Source: Paraphoma chrysanthemicola (lineage: Eukaryota; Ascomycota; Dothideomycetes; Pleosporales; Phaeosphaeriaceae). From it: a stretch of 64,000 nt of DNA. Position numbers and translations under genes: made by a program. The stretch is taken from positions 496,001-560,000 of the forward strand of contig JAGMWG010000002.1 in the NCBI GenBank assembly GCA_020744225.1. Direction: 5' to 3'. The notes under the pieces were generated by a model. The model had not been told where the DNA came from. It was given only the letters and a program-made list of their open reading frames with translations, and made no database searches. Of this stretch, positions 1-10,800 are shown piece after piece; position 1 is the first letter of the stretch, and each line of letters starts with the position of its first letter.

Positions 1-495
1 GGCGCCGAGTTCGATGAGGATAGCCAGGAGTTCAGATACGTGCCTGAGCGCTGGCCTGAAGAGGGCTGGTACCGTCGCGCTACTCCATACGGTGCTGTCC
101 AAGCCCTCACGGAGGCTTTCACAGTCGTTTACCCTCGCAACATCATCGTGCCTGGCGTTGCACAGATTGGCACACCGAATCTCAGCGTCGACACAATCTT
201 GTGCGATGTGTACCAGGGCATCAACTCCATCACTCCGCTTATGCTTGGCGGAACACTCGAGCAGACTTCCAAGGCTGTGACATGGGCTTTGAGTGTACTC
301 GACCCTATCTTGGGCAAGACGGCACTTGGATGCCCTGACAGCGTTATCTCGCCCAACTCGCTGTTTCCGGAGTCGCAGCGCGAGGGTGGTCCGGTTGTAC
401 CGCCGAGGGTGCCGTCGGATAGGAATACGGGTGATAATGTGTACAACCAGATTTATTTCACGAGCGAGCCAAAAGAGCCCCAGTGCTTGCGATAG
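1..495 (+). CDS. Haloperoxidase-like (peroxidase family 2) protein, C-terminal part only
   Basis: The reading frame is open from base 1 to a TAG at 493-495, so this is the last 164 codons of a gene that starts left of the window. The segment VPERWPEEGWYRRATPYG resembles the WYRR-x-PYG region that I associate with the longer ascomycete heme haloperoxidases (chloroperoxidase/aromatic peroxygenase family, including dothistromin/sterigmatocystin-cluster peroxidases). These use a proximal Cys-heme ligand; that N-terminal PCP motif is outside the window, so catalytic competence cannot be judged. No intron is needed in the visible part. An alternative is an unrelated secreted protein of similar C-terminus. 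Assignment is from family memory only. Confidence 0.6.
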   Translation, partial: GAEFDEDSQEFRYVPERWPEEGWYRRATPYGAVQALTEAFTVVYPRNIIVPGVAQIGTPNLSVDTILCDVYQGINSITPLMLGGTLEQTSKAVTWALSVLDPILGKTALGCPDSVISPNSLFPESQREGGPVVPPRVPSDRNTGDNVYNQIYFTSEPKEPQCLR

Positions 496-1314
496 GCTAG
501 AAACTCTCTTTTGTGTTGTTAAAAAAGTAATTGTAATGTCTGGTCCAATCTCACACATGCTTGCCTGCAATCGCTGCCTTCGCTGGCGTTCAAATTTTTC
601 CTCTTCGAAAGTGAAAGCGGCGAGTCACTTCCACGTGAAGAGGTGAGAAGCAAACGCAGGGAGTGCAACCTGCAACACACGACATCCACACACACACACA
701 CGTACGCGAATAGCCCTGATTTAAATGTATATATGTCAATTACTTTTGAAACATATTATCAAATTCAAGTGGTTGCAATTATGGTCGAGGTCGGCAACGC
801 CGCCAGCCAGGTTGTAATCAAACATACATCGGTTCGAGTCGCTCAGCGTCCGGTTCCAGACCCGCCAGTTTTCAGCCGTCCTCTAGGGGTCCAGGAGTTT
901 GGAACTGAGCGACATTTTTGTATCTTTTCGGTCCTCCTCGTCTTTCTCACATTGCTTTTTGCATCGAGCTCTCACGTGGTTTAGGCGATAAGTAATGAAT
1001 TTGTGCAATTCATAGCAGAGCATATATGCAAAGAGATGAGTTTAAAGGGTTCATTTATGTGCTCTACCGCTTGAGCTACTCTTCTGTACCCGTTTTCCAC
1101 GAACTTCTGCGCTTTGCGCTACATGAAGCTAGCAAGACATAATCGCAAGTTTTGTGATGTCCATTTTGGCCGCTTCAATTGTAGCACTCCGTCGCCCGCA
1201 AGCCAAACTCACTAAGTAGCTACCCAAACTAGAAACCCTTTGTGGACACATCCTTCAAGCCACAGAAAGCGGTGCGGTGCGACTGCTCGCCATTCTTGGT
1301 TCCGCACAACGATC
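496..1314. other. Intergenic: CA microsatellite and tRNA-like fragments
   Basis: No gene seen. It holds a short CA run near 690-702 and a B-box-like segment at 830-846 that is repeated at 16592-16608. On the minus strand near 1055-1083 is a tRNA D-arm/A-box-like segment (TAGCTCAAGCGGTAGAGC). Neither tRNA-like piece folds into a complete tRNA by eye. Confidence 0.5.
757..846 (+). repeat. Degenerate dispersed repeat, copy 1 (tRNA-like 3' part)
   Basis: Partner of 16511-16608 with the same block order and the identical 17-mer core at 830-846. The segment TTGTAATC upstream of the core resembles a threonine tRNA anticodon loop, and the core matches the T-loop/B-box. Stem complementarity is missing on the 3' side, so a tRNA-derived SINE or a mobile-element terminus is more likely than a gene. 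Confidence 0.4.
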
Positions 1315-2523
1315 CTAGCGGTAGAATGATGCGGGTGGAGCTGTGAGACCATCAGGAAGGAGGCAAAAGGCCGGGCTCTTGATCCCGATGTTCATTCGCA
1401 AACTGGGTGACAGTGGCAGAATGGTCATTTGACCTGCCGTGACCAGAATACACGGTTGACGTCTCGCAAGGCATGTCTTGCACGCGTATTGACCATCTCG
1501 ACCTTCCCTTGGCCATGACATTGACTCAATGCTCGCCATAGTGTAGAGACACTTCCAGTTGCCCTTCTTATGGCTGTCCTTCAGTTTGTCGAGGTCGCGG
1601 CCTAGCAGAAGCGCAGCTTTCAGCCACTTGTAAATCGTTCGGAAAGCAGCCGTCTTGATCATAACGCCGACATCGAGGTGAACGTCATTGTGGAGGAGTT
1701 TGATCGAGAATGAGAGCGGCGGGCTTTGACCTTCACGTACTTTGTCGTTTTGGATCGCACCGAGCCAGACATCGAGATCGGAACCGAGCAATGGAGATCC
1801 CACAGTGCCGTGGGAACGTGGGTCATGTCCAACCGCATGTGGAAGGCCCAGGTGGCTAATCGGCTGCAACATCCTTGGTATAGCCTTCGCTGTGGCTGGG
1901 GCGACTTCCATGGGGTGCTCACTGGGCTTATGCCTTTTGGTCAAGTGTATACCGACAGTCTCCTCTTCTGTACTTTGCTTGCGTTTCTGCGACTGGAATT
2001 TCTCTATGAGTGAATCCAAATTATGAGTCACGAAGTTGATGATTCCTCGCTCGATCGCCTTGTTCAATTCATCAATGTGGATAGTAGGTTGGGTTGAACG
2101 TTCATGAAAGTCGGGGGAGATTTCACGCTTGATGGTGACAGCGTCTACTGCGGGGCTGTTGGGATGATCGAGTCGATCAGCCGAATTTGTTCCTGTGTCG
2201 GGAACGCCGTCTGAAGCAGCCATGCTCAGCAGCCTTGTCTCTGCAGGAGGAAATTCAAATGCTGAGTCGCTCGCGAGGCCATGAAGGCCGCGGAGTTCAT
2301 CGTTGACGTTGAAGTCCCTCTGCTCGAGATATACGTTCGGTGTCAATGGCCTGGAGGGAATCCTGCGTTCGGACTGCAGCTCGCCGTCAATGCTCGAGAC
2401 GACCCTCGATGCCGGTCCATGGTAGTCGCGGAAATCTTCTTCGTAAGTCGCGGGTGGGGTGTCTTGTCTCAAGCGCTCACGTTCCCGGCCGACTCGGCGC
2501 CGTTCGGTCCTCCTGCTAGCCAT
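1315..2523 (-). CDS. Lineage-specific protein with a C-terminal Cys motif
   Basis: A 402-aa intronless ORF. The first ~30 residues are strongly basic (Arg-rich), residues ~30-230 are polar and low complexity with a basic KRHK patch (possible nuclear localisation), and the last ~130 residues look folded. Near residues 345-356 is C-x2-C-x6-C (ACKTCLARRQPC), followed by a short hydrophobic strand with LPLSP. This arrangement recurs in uncharacterised dothideomycete proteins and resembles half of a Zn2Cys6 cluster. A comparable but duplicated motif occurs in the gene at 58413-60593. No enzymatic motif or signal peptide is visible. Function unknown; a DNA-binding or metal-binding role is only inference. 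Confidence 0.6.
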   Translation of the reverse strand: MASRRTERRRVGRERERLRQDTPPATYEEDFRDYHGPASRVVSSIDGELQSERRIPSRPLTPNVYLEQRDFNVNDELRGLHGLASDSAFEFPPAETRLLSMAASDGVPDTGTNSADRLDHPNSPAVDAVTIKREISPDFHERSTQPTIHIDELNKAIERGIINFVTHNLDSLIEKFQSQKRKQSTEEETVGIHLTKRHKPSEHPMEVAPATAKAIPRMLQPISHLGLPHAVGHDPRSHGTVGSPLLGSDLDVWLGAIQNDKVREGQSPPLSFSIKLLHNDVHLDVGVMIKTAAFRTIYKWLKAALLLGRDLDKLKDSHKKGNWKCLYTMASIESMSWPREGRDGQYACKTCLARRQPCILVTAGQMTILPLSPSLRMNIGIKSPAFCLLPDGLTAPPASFYR

Positions 2524-2716
2524 AGCCCGAGAGTGATGCGCTGCAGTAGATGTTAGTGCGGGTGGAAAAAGGGAAGTGGGGCGAGAGGCGACGAGAGATT
2601 CGACCTGGTCAGGTCAAACGGAGGGCCGCTAAATCATCACGTGACAGGCCCGCGCTTTCACTGCTACCCGTGGACATACACAAGATCACGGTCATTCCGA
2701 AGATCGGGGCAACCTT

Positions 2717-3721
2717 TTAAATCCTCAGCCTCCGTTGCCACAACCACTCATACTCCTCCATCGCATCCTCCACCAGCTTCCCCACCCTTTCCCCAAGGAC
2801 GTCCCCAAACTCACTTTTCCAGCCCTCCTTCTCCGCCTCAAGGTCCAGAGGCTCACCTCGACCCAGCTTATCCCCCCTAATGCCGCGACTCGCTAACAAT
2901 GTATCTTTCATCCTCTTCTCCACCTTTCCCAACCCCTCAACATCTTCCTTCTTCGCCTCGTCCCACTCAAACCTCACGACCTCTGGGTCCAATCCTACCG
3001 ACGCCGCATACTTCCGCACGAGTTCACGGTTCGACAAGTCTTCTGCATCGAGAATGATTGGGTACGTGATACTTGGATCATGTGAGGCGTGCGGGTAGCT
3101 GGGGTGTGCAGCGTAGAATTTATACAACGCAACATGCCAGTAATACGTTGCTTCCCAGCGCATACTATTATCAGAAGCCGGCGTGAGTAGTGCGTCAATG
3201 CCTTCATTGTCAATCGCGGTGCGCATCAGACTGGGGAATGTCAGGGCCGGGTGGCGGATGAGGAATGTCGGGCGGAGTGTGTTGAGCAGGAACGAGGCTG
3301 GAATGTGTGTCGGATTAAATGTGCTGCCTTCGTGATGTGCTGATGACCAGGACTTGTCGTGCAGAAAGCGCGACTCGATATCTGGTCTGATGGTCCAGTT
3401 GATGTGTTCTTTGATATAAGTCCCCTTTTTCTGGACAATGGCTTGGGTGACCAAGTCGGACCATATCGTGAGACTGATTGAGAAAGAACTTGAGAGATTT
3501 CTTTGTTGAGAAGAGGATAGTTCGCGGAAAGGCCGATCGAAAGCGTGGTGCGTGTATCGAGAAGTCAGCGCATGGATGAAGAAGTACCCGTCTTTTGGGT
3601 GTGGCAGAATGTTAGGCTGATTTGGTAGGTTCAAGAGGCGAGTCACAAGGTTAGATGCCGTTCGTGGGATAGTGAAAAGAATATTATGCGCTGGCGGTTG
3701 CGATGTCGGCGATGAAGCCAT
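2717..3721 (-). CDS. P-loop NTPase/sulfotransferase-like fungal protein
   Basis: A 334-aa model starting at MASSPTSQ (3721); the frame extends 26 codons upstream to 3799, but that leader is not family-like. The N-terminus reads ILFTIPRTASNLVTRLLNLP, which matches the fungal sulfotransferase-like P-loop family, where a phosphosulfate-binding-type loop (FPRTAS/H) follows strand 1. Further on, RPTFLIRHPALTFPSL resembles the 3'-phosphate-binding strand region of sulfotransferases. The C-terminal third is helical and charged (many Glu/Lys), ending YEWLWQRRLRI. These proteins are common in Pezizomycotina, often as expanded families, and their substrates are mostly unknown. Single exon, no signal peptide, probably cytosolic. 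Confidence 0.7.
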   Translation of the reverse strand: MASSPTSQPPAHNILFTIPRTASNLVTRLLNLPNQPNILPHPKDGYFFIHALTSRYTHHAFDRPFRELSSSQQRNLSSSFSISLTIWSDLVTQAIVQKKGTYIKEHINWTIRPDIESRFLHDKSWSSAHHEGSTFNPTHIPASFLLNTLRPTFLIRHPALTFPSLMRTAIDNEGIDALLTPASDNSMRWEATYYWHVALYKFYAAHPSYPHASHDPSITYPIILDAEDLSNRELVRKYAASVGLDPEVVRFEWDEAKKEDVEGLGKVEKRMKDTLLASRGIRGDKLGRGEPLDLEAEKEGWKSEFGDVLGERVGKLVEDAMEEYEWLWQRRLRI

Positions 3722-4464
3722 GTTGCATTCCCAATTGCAAGCTGCGTATAGATGATGTGATGTTTGGTGCGACGCTAGACTACCGTCCGATGTGTTCACG
3801 GGTGTATTCGGGTGTGGTGTGTAATGCTGAGCATCAATATTGTGACGGTGTAGTTTCGGTCGTCGCTTGCATGGTCAGCCAGGCAATATATGAGTCTAGG
3901 AGATGTCGACCTTAACGCGGGTGCCTAGCCCGACGCGTCAGCGTGTGTGTATCTTAGACCAATCTCAGCCCTGAGGGACTATCGCGCAATCCTCGAGCTC
4001 GATGTTGCACCATGCCACATCCCGCCTATGGTAAGTATAACATGCGAAATGCTTAGCTCGCGTCCTCGTATGACTGCTCTATCCTTTTCACTGGTCACTT
4101 GGTCCATTGCTCACTTTGTAGCCATTGTACACGTCTATTCTCAGACTTTCACTAATGATACAGAGAATGCAAGTAATGCCATGGAACTGTAGAGAAGTGA
4201 AAGTGGGTATATTTCGTAATGCCATCATTTCCAACATAACCGTATCAATGCCAAAAGAAACTGCTATGCCGATGCGCTATCAAGCATGAACGTGATCTTC
4301 AATAACGAGAGAAAGACACATAAAATTGCGAAGCAAACTTCGCAAGAAAGAAAAATGACGCTTGGAAAGACATGTAAAACAGCATAATAGACAATACAAA
4401 AGGTGCCGAATAAAAGAGTGGTCACGCAGGTCATACCGAGTGATGTTGATGCAGCACGAAGCAA
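3722..4464. other. Intergenic, no gene seen
   Basis: About 740 bp between the P-loop protein start and the transcription factor stop codon. It must hold the promoter of the former and the 3' UTR of the latter. Short ORFs here have no coding character. The last 250 bp are AT-rich, as expected of a 3' UTR. Confidence 0.4.
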
Positions 4465-7400
4465 TCAGATGCCCCAGCCAGACCATCCACGATTGAGAAT
4501 TCTCTCTAGCGACCCGACAATACTGTCAAGAAGCTCTCCCAGGCCTTCGCCAGGTCGAATAGCCCAGGCAGCAAGACCAATCTGGTCATCCAGCGATGCA
4601 CCTCGCAATTGCAGCTTGGCCCAGAGCAGCATGCTGATGCAGCCTGTTTGCATTTGGCCAAGATCTAGGACATGGTGATCCGAGAATTGCTCCGCGAGAC
4701 TTGACACAAGAGGCAGGAACGAGATGCAGTTGAATGTGATCTGCTCGTGCGATAGGAGCGCGGATGCTGCAAAAGCGTCATTTTGTATAGGCGATTCTGG
4801 CTGACTCTGGATGAGACCGGACATGGTCGGCTGAATAGGACTCGAGGTCGCAGCGACTTGGCTATCGAATGACAGCGGAAGCTGAGTTGGTGTCGATGGC
4901 AGCGAAATTGAGCCCAGATGAGTGAGGATGCTGGTAGATTGATAGTACTGGCTTTGCGGTATTCCCTGAGAGAGCTGCTCGTAATCCTTGCTTCGCGATG
5001 AGAATGCAGAAGTCGCTGCCCAGAGAACTAGAGAGGCGAAATAAATGCCCATGTCGACGCCCATTTCAAGGTCGGGAATCTCGTTGGACTCCTTCAGTGC
5101 CATCTGCAGAATGTCGATCGAGAGGTTCATGGCCACCTTGATGGGTACAAGCGGTGACTCGGGCGAAGAAGTAGACCACAACTGGGCCACCCACGTGCGA
5201 AGGTTAGTCTTCAATGCGGCGAAAGCCTGCTGCGACGGCACCTTCTCCGAAAGGATCCAAGACTCGCCGGAGACGGCCAGCAGTGCGCGAATTGGGGTGA
5301 CTTGAAGAAGCTTAGCGGTCAGTAACTTTTGCCTGGTTGCGAAAGTTCCGTCGAGTACATGATCGATCTCTTCCGTCCTCGGTGCATTGAGGTAAGACTC
5401 GGAAGCGTTGAAACGATTGTAGTATGCTGCAAGCAAGAGAGAGGACTGGAAAGAGTCGCAGGGCATGGTCAAAGACTCTTGGTGAACTTCGTAAACGTAT
5501 CGGGGCGAAGCGGAAGACCGTTGAGCTGCAGTCGCCCAGTCGTTGAGTGTATACGCATCCCACACCGATGTATGCGCAGGGAAAGGCATGTCAAGACCCG
5601 AGTCGTGGATAAGGGAAGCCTGAGGCTCGCGGGCTAGGGACAAAGCCTGTTGACACTCCAGTATGTAGCAGGAGACGAGAAGGCGATGCCATGTACTGAG
5701 CTCGATCCATTGAGACCAAGAAGAGGGGGTCACGTTCTCAGGTCGAGAAAGGGAGGCAACAATGTCGTTCAGCTGCGACGTTACGAATCGGAAATTTTCA
5801 ACCGTCTAAGAATGTCAGTCTTATCCAGTACGAAATGGTCGGTGACCGTACCTTGTGATACAGTGACCCAAACCGGGGCGTCAATTGCTTCGCGGCACGA
5901 CGGGCACGATACTGGGAGAGGGCTTCGACGAGGAAAACCGCTTGGTAATCACACAAACGATCCGGCTCGGCCATGTGTTCACGAACACGCTATATTGTGT
6001 TAGCTGGTGCGGATATGTGACAAGTAATATCATACCTTATCAAGCACCTTGATACATTGGTCGTGTAGCTTGCGTGCCTTGTGTTTCACGCTCGTATCGT
6101 TCGAGTACTGACCGCCGATTGCGATCATTGCTGCGCGCAGCATCGGGCTCATGCTCGCGAAGGCAGATCGATGGACGATGGGGAAGGTGGGATGAAAGAG
6201 CCTCCAGTAACTATTTAGATATTGCTCAGACGGATAGGTGTGCTCGATTTGGCCCATACCATAAGGTTGTTCTGGGAAGAGGACTACTCCTTCCTCCTCA
6301 TCCCTTTGCATCATCGTCTTCGGCTCAAATTGCCCGTAGCCGGACATCGGATCCATCGGTGTAGAAATACCGAGGCTGTTCATTGAATAAGATGTGCCCA
6401 TGTAAGCAAGGTGAGGCGCGTTGGACGTTTTGTCATTCGAAGCCCAGGCATAGGGCATTGTGGATGCCGACGAGGTCGGTGATCTGGGAGTGAACGACCA
6501 ATGGTCGAACGATGCGTTCGAAGACGTGCGGGTACGATTGAAACCATGGCCATATGGCATAGGAGCGTATACGTTAGGATAGTCGCAGGGTCCCGGGTTA
6601 GGTGACGCATAGCCGCTGGAGCAGGAGTAGCCAGGAGATTGGCTATAGGGTTCCCAGTTCATCGGAGGTGTCATGTCACCAACTCCTATGGGCATGGCTG
6701 CGGACAACCGGTTTGAGTATAGATGTTGTTGCTTGTCACTAGGGAAAGGAATCAGCAACTGCGCCAACAGGCAAGAGATAAGAACGGAAAAAGCAATGAT
6801 CGATGTCGCGAATGAAAACTCACTTCGAACTAGACGTAGGAGAAGTACGAGAAATGAAAGCTGATGACGGAGCACGAGGTGTTCGAGGAACTTGAGGAGT
6901 ACGAAACGGGTTGAATGTATACCTTGGGATCGAAGCCGGTTCTTGCAATGGCGAGACAGGCTGCTGTGAATAGTGGATTGGAGTAGGAGGGATGGTGCTC
7001 GACGAGACACTTGTTGGTATGCTGACGGGAACTGACATTTGTCGCGCAGGCGAACCCTCTGCGCTGAAGACAGAGTGCTGACGGGACTCTTTGCCAGGCT
7101 CGTTGCTGGAAAGGTTAGTACAAAGCCGCAGCTGAAGACTACCGTCACTCACTGTCTTTCCTGGTGACGCTGGAGGAGATCCATGCGATAGAATGTTTTT
7201 CCACAGTCAGGATATTCACACACCAACGCATCGTCCTGGGCATGGTTCTTCTGATGACGCCTAAAAAGCTTCAGCAACTAGCACATACGCTCAGAGTTCA
7301 TAGGGACTCACCTCAGATGCTCCGCTCTTGTGTAAGACTATAGTAGAGTCAGCAAGTGATCAAAGGAATAGTCTGTGTGCATGAAGACATAATAGCAAAT

Positions 7401-7874
7401 GAGTGTAGCACATCATGGCAAGCGTCGCGCGCAGCTAGCAGACAGCTGGAGAAGATGTCTAGCATGCGACGTGTCGTCGACGCGACAGCCAAGAGGAAGA
7501 AATCGACTGAAACATACCCGTCCGCACTGGCAGTTGTGCACCTTCAACCCTTTCTTCGCTTTACTGATGCGTCCCGTCCGGGTGTAGTTGACTGATGGGG
7601 ACTGGGACAACATGTTGGCAGGGCTGATAGACGACCGTTGTTCAGAACGGGAGGAGCCGGCGTGGGGGCCAGATGGCGCCTTTACGGTGGTTCCAGGGCG
7701 ACGGCGAGGTTTCGTAGGCTTCGATGCTTCACTACTGTCATCCGATGGGTTGGATGAGTTGCGATATTTGGTGTGAGTTGGTGATGGTAGCTTAATAGTG
7801 TTGCCTTCGGGATGCTGCTCTTGCTTGATTTCCGACGGGAGTAGGCGGCCACTTGTCTCACTGGGTTCGGACAT
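4465..7874 (-). CDS. C2H2 zinc-finger transcription factor with fungal_trans-like region
   Basis: Seven-exon model: 7874-7518, 7337-7312, 7260-7153, 7105-6824, 6738-6036, 5989-5852, 5805-4465, giving 984 aa with all phases consistent. Residues ~1-110 are Ser/Pro-rich and disordered. Two C2H2 fingers follow at ~115-170: CQCGRSYTRAEHLRRHQKNH, split across the first introns, and CEYPDCGKTFYRMDLLQRHQERH, with typical fungal C-x4-C and H-x3-H spacing. A Pro/Ser-rich linker leads to YLNSYWRLFHPTFPIVHRSAF, the start of a fungal-specific transcription factor domain (PF04082-like) that occupies much of the rest. This is the architecture of fungal C2H2 regulators of metabolism or development; the target is unknown. 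Exon 2 is only 26 nt. Expected in the nucleus. Intron 3 has a clear TACTAAC branch site. Confidence 0.87.
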
Positions 7875-10800
7875 GCTGACTGAGGAGGCGACGAAGGTAT
7901 ATATCTAAGCTGGAGGCGATGGGGCCAGGACAGATCGGAGGCTCAAGTGGAGATGCAGACGAAGCGAGCTAGACGTTCCAGATCTGGTGGTACGGCAGAC
8001 GGCTATGAGCTAGTGCTCATGTCTTGGGGGTGTCGGGCTAGTTTCCACTCGAAGATGATAGGCACTCGGAGGACGAAGAGTTTGAATAAAGAAACAACCA
8101 CCAGGGAGACAAATTACCGATGGTGTGTACGAGGCCAGAATGGGAGTAACGGCCGTTCCAAATCAGGATTACTGCAACGGATGCAGAGCAGGTGTGCTGC
8201 GCCCGGGTGTGTTTGCGGAGAGAAACTGTAAATATCTGCGGGCTGTGCCTGAGCCAACCCGAAACGAGGGAGGGCAGTCGAGGGCAGGAGACGGAACGGT
8301 TTCGCGAGATGATGTTTAGACGCTGCAAGCCCGGGTACAGATGGGAGAGCATGGGACTTGCCTAGGGAGACGCCAATGGCAGTGCTATGGCCGATCGAGG
8401 ACCATGTCGAAAAGCTTGAGCCTACGGGCATGGCTGCGGGCGTGCTACCGAACGGTTCCATAGCGACACAGGGCGAAGAGGCGCCCGCGCGCCATATTTG
8501 GGACGAGGGCAGGGGTGTGAGTGGACTGCGGAGACACACACAAGGCCAGGCTGCGGACCGTTCCTGCCTCAAACCACCTCGAGCAGCAGAGCGCGGCACA
8601 TGTTACTAAGACTAGAGTGGCTGGAGGACTTTGGCGGAGGACCCGAAATAGCGACTCGCTTGAACGGCCGTGCTCAGCCTTCCTGCAACGGCGCACCATT
8701 CCTGCCGCTTACCACATAGCAGCGCTTCCGGGATCACGACATGCTGTCATCGCGACAGCACTGGCACCACTGGCGGAAGCAGCGCGCGGCGCTGAGAAAG
8801 CATCGCGCGACAGCCGTGCGTGGGTTCTGAGGGCGCCCTCGACGCCGAATTTTGCCCCTGCAGACTACGGATAACGTCCGACAGTTGTGCGCCGCTATGG
8901 CGAGCTATTGGTGGAGCAGGGAATTATCAGGTGCACGTAGCGGCAGATGTGTAGGGCATGCAGCCTCGCCAGGATACCGTGGAGGGCAAAGTGTAAGACA
9001 CCAGCGAGCTGTTTCCTGTCGCCGACTGGTAGATGGCGATACAGAGATACTCAACGGCTACTGTTGTCTGAGCTGTTCGTCGCAGGCCACAGACGGAGAG
9101 TGCTGTCTGGTTGCCCTCATTCGTTGATGTGCAAATGTCCAGGGCGTAAGCACGGTGAACAGTCCCTCCGTACACAAGATGGGGTGCAAGTCCCTGACCC
9201 GCACGGCTCTAGCCAAGCTTAGTTCATCTCCACACGGACGGGCATCTGTCCGCATTGACCGTAAGGCTGCTCGTGTCACGGGAGGCCTAACCACCCTAGC
9301 CCGCCCGCTCGCGCAAAGCTTGAGCCGTGGGAACACGTCAACCAAGCTCCCGACCGCGATCAGCCTTTCCAGGCTCGTCGCGCAAATGATGAAACGCATC
9401 GGACGACCAACAGCGCGTACGCTTGCCTTGGTCACTAATTGCGCTCCCAAGGCGTGGTCAGACTCGGCTTCTTGATGGAGTCCCATGCCCGCTGGGCACA
9501 CAAGGAGGACTGCAGACTGCACGTCACAGCTTCACCGGTTTGCAGGGGCGGGTTCTCCTGCATCTGCAATTTACTGCACTTGGGGTGAATGGCGCTGTGG
9601 GTGGAAAGGTTGAGCCGACAGAGCCGCGTCCACAGTTTGAAACTGGCTTGCCCTGCGCGTGGCTTGCCAGCCTCTGGCACGTTTTGGCTGATGCAGAGCC
9701 TTGCCTCCCAGGCAGTCGGTTTACCACCTGAGTCGATTGAGCTGCTCCATAACCGAAGCGCTGGATAGCTCACCGGGGATCCCGGCTGTCCGTCTGACAG
9801 TGATTCGATAAAGATCCATGCAATACTCGACAGCGAATGCCGCATAGCTGTTGCGCGTGAATGCGCCGGCTGCTGAAAATTACCCCTTGACATTCGAGTC
9901 AACTGCCTGGTGAAAGGTTATATCATGCTAAATTTTGACGCGACGCCGCGTCCGCGCGAATCATCGTATATGGCGCCTTGCAGCAGGACACAGATCCATG
10001 CCATTTGCTGCTTCAGTTCAAGCGCCCCCTGTCCGCACGTCCTCCCGATCGATGCCAGAGTGTTCGGGACCAGAAGCGCATTGTCGGGTCCGTTCGAGTC
10101 CCTCTTCAAGATGAATAACTACAGTGGAGTTGTATATCTGTCCGGGGACAAAACATGCTCCCATGCAGATGCAGCACAAGGCATAAACACTACGTAGGCA
10201 TAGAGCGCGCGCTATTGACTGCGTGATGGATATAGCCGATAGCCAGAAAGCCCAAAGCGCGCTTCCTAATTGAAGAGGACGAATCCTTCACACGTGGGCA
10301 TGTGCTGGGGTGAGATTCAAGCCCGATGGCGCTTGTGGACGATGAAGGTGACATCGGCAATAAGCTGCCACCTCTCGGCGCATCTGTCTCGCCCTCGTCT
10401 CAACGCACTCTGGCCGTTGAGCCGTGGCAACATAAACTAATGCCGACTGTCAACAGCAGCAGGCCCAGAGCAACGACCTTATCCGCGAGAGATCTGTGCG
10501 CTGAAACATGACCAGTCCAGCGTGCAAAGTCCTGGACAGTGGGGACTGATCAACGGTCTCCGCTGCGGCAGACGGGCGCTGGGAAAAAGGAGTGCATTGC
10601 GTCCCCAGAAAGCGTATGATGATCCCGTTTTCTCCAAGACATGCTCGCCCTGTGCAGTCGCACGTTGGTTGATGAGCTGGTCCGTCCTCTGCTTCGCGAC
10701 GGCACGCGCTCATCTGTGCGCCAGATGCATCCCTTCATCTCCAGGGTTTGTTGTTGGACACAGGGAAGCGTTGCATCGCTTGGACAATGGTGGTGGGTCT

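Noticed and set aside
1052..1090. tRNA gene on the minus strand (D-arm-like TAGCTCAAGCGGTAGAGC)
   Set aside because: The anticodon stem does not pair and no T-loop follows at the right distance; at most a fragment.
8114..8599. 161-codon minus-strand frame
   Set aside because: Cys/Pro/Ser-rich translation without motif, overlapping several other equally long frames; looks like GC-driven chance.
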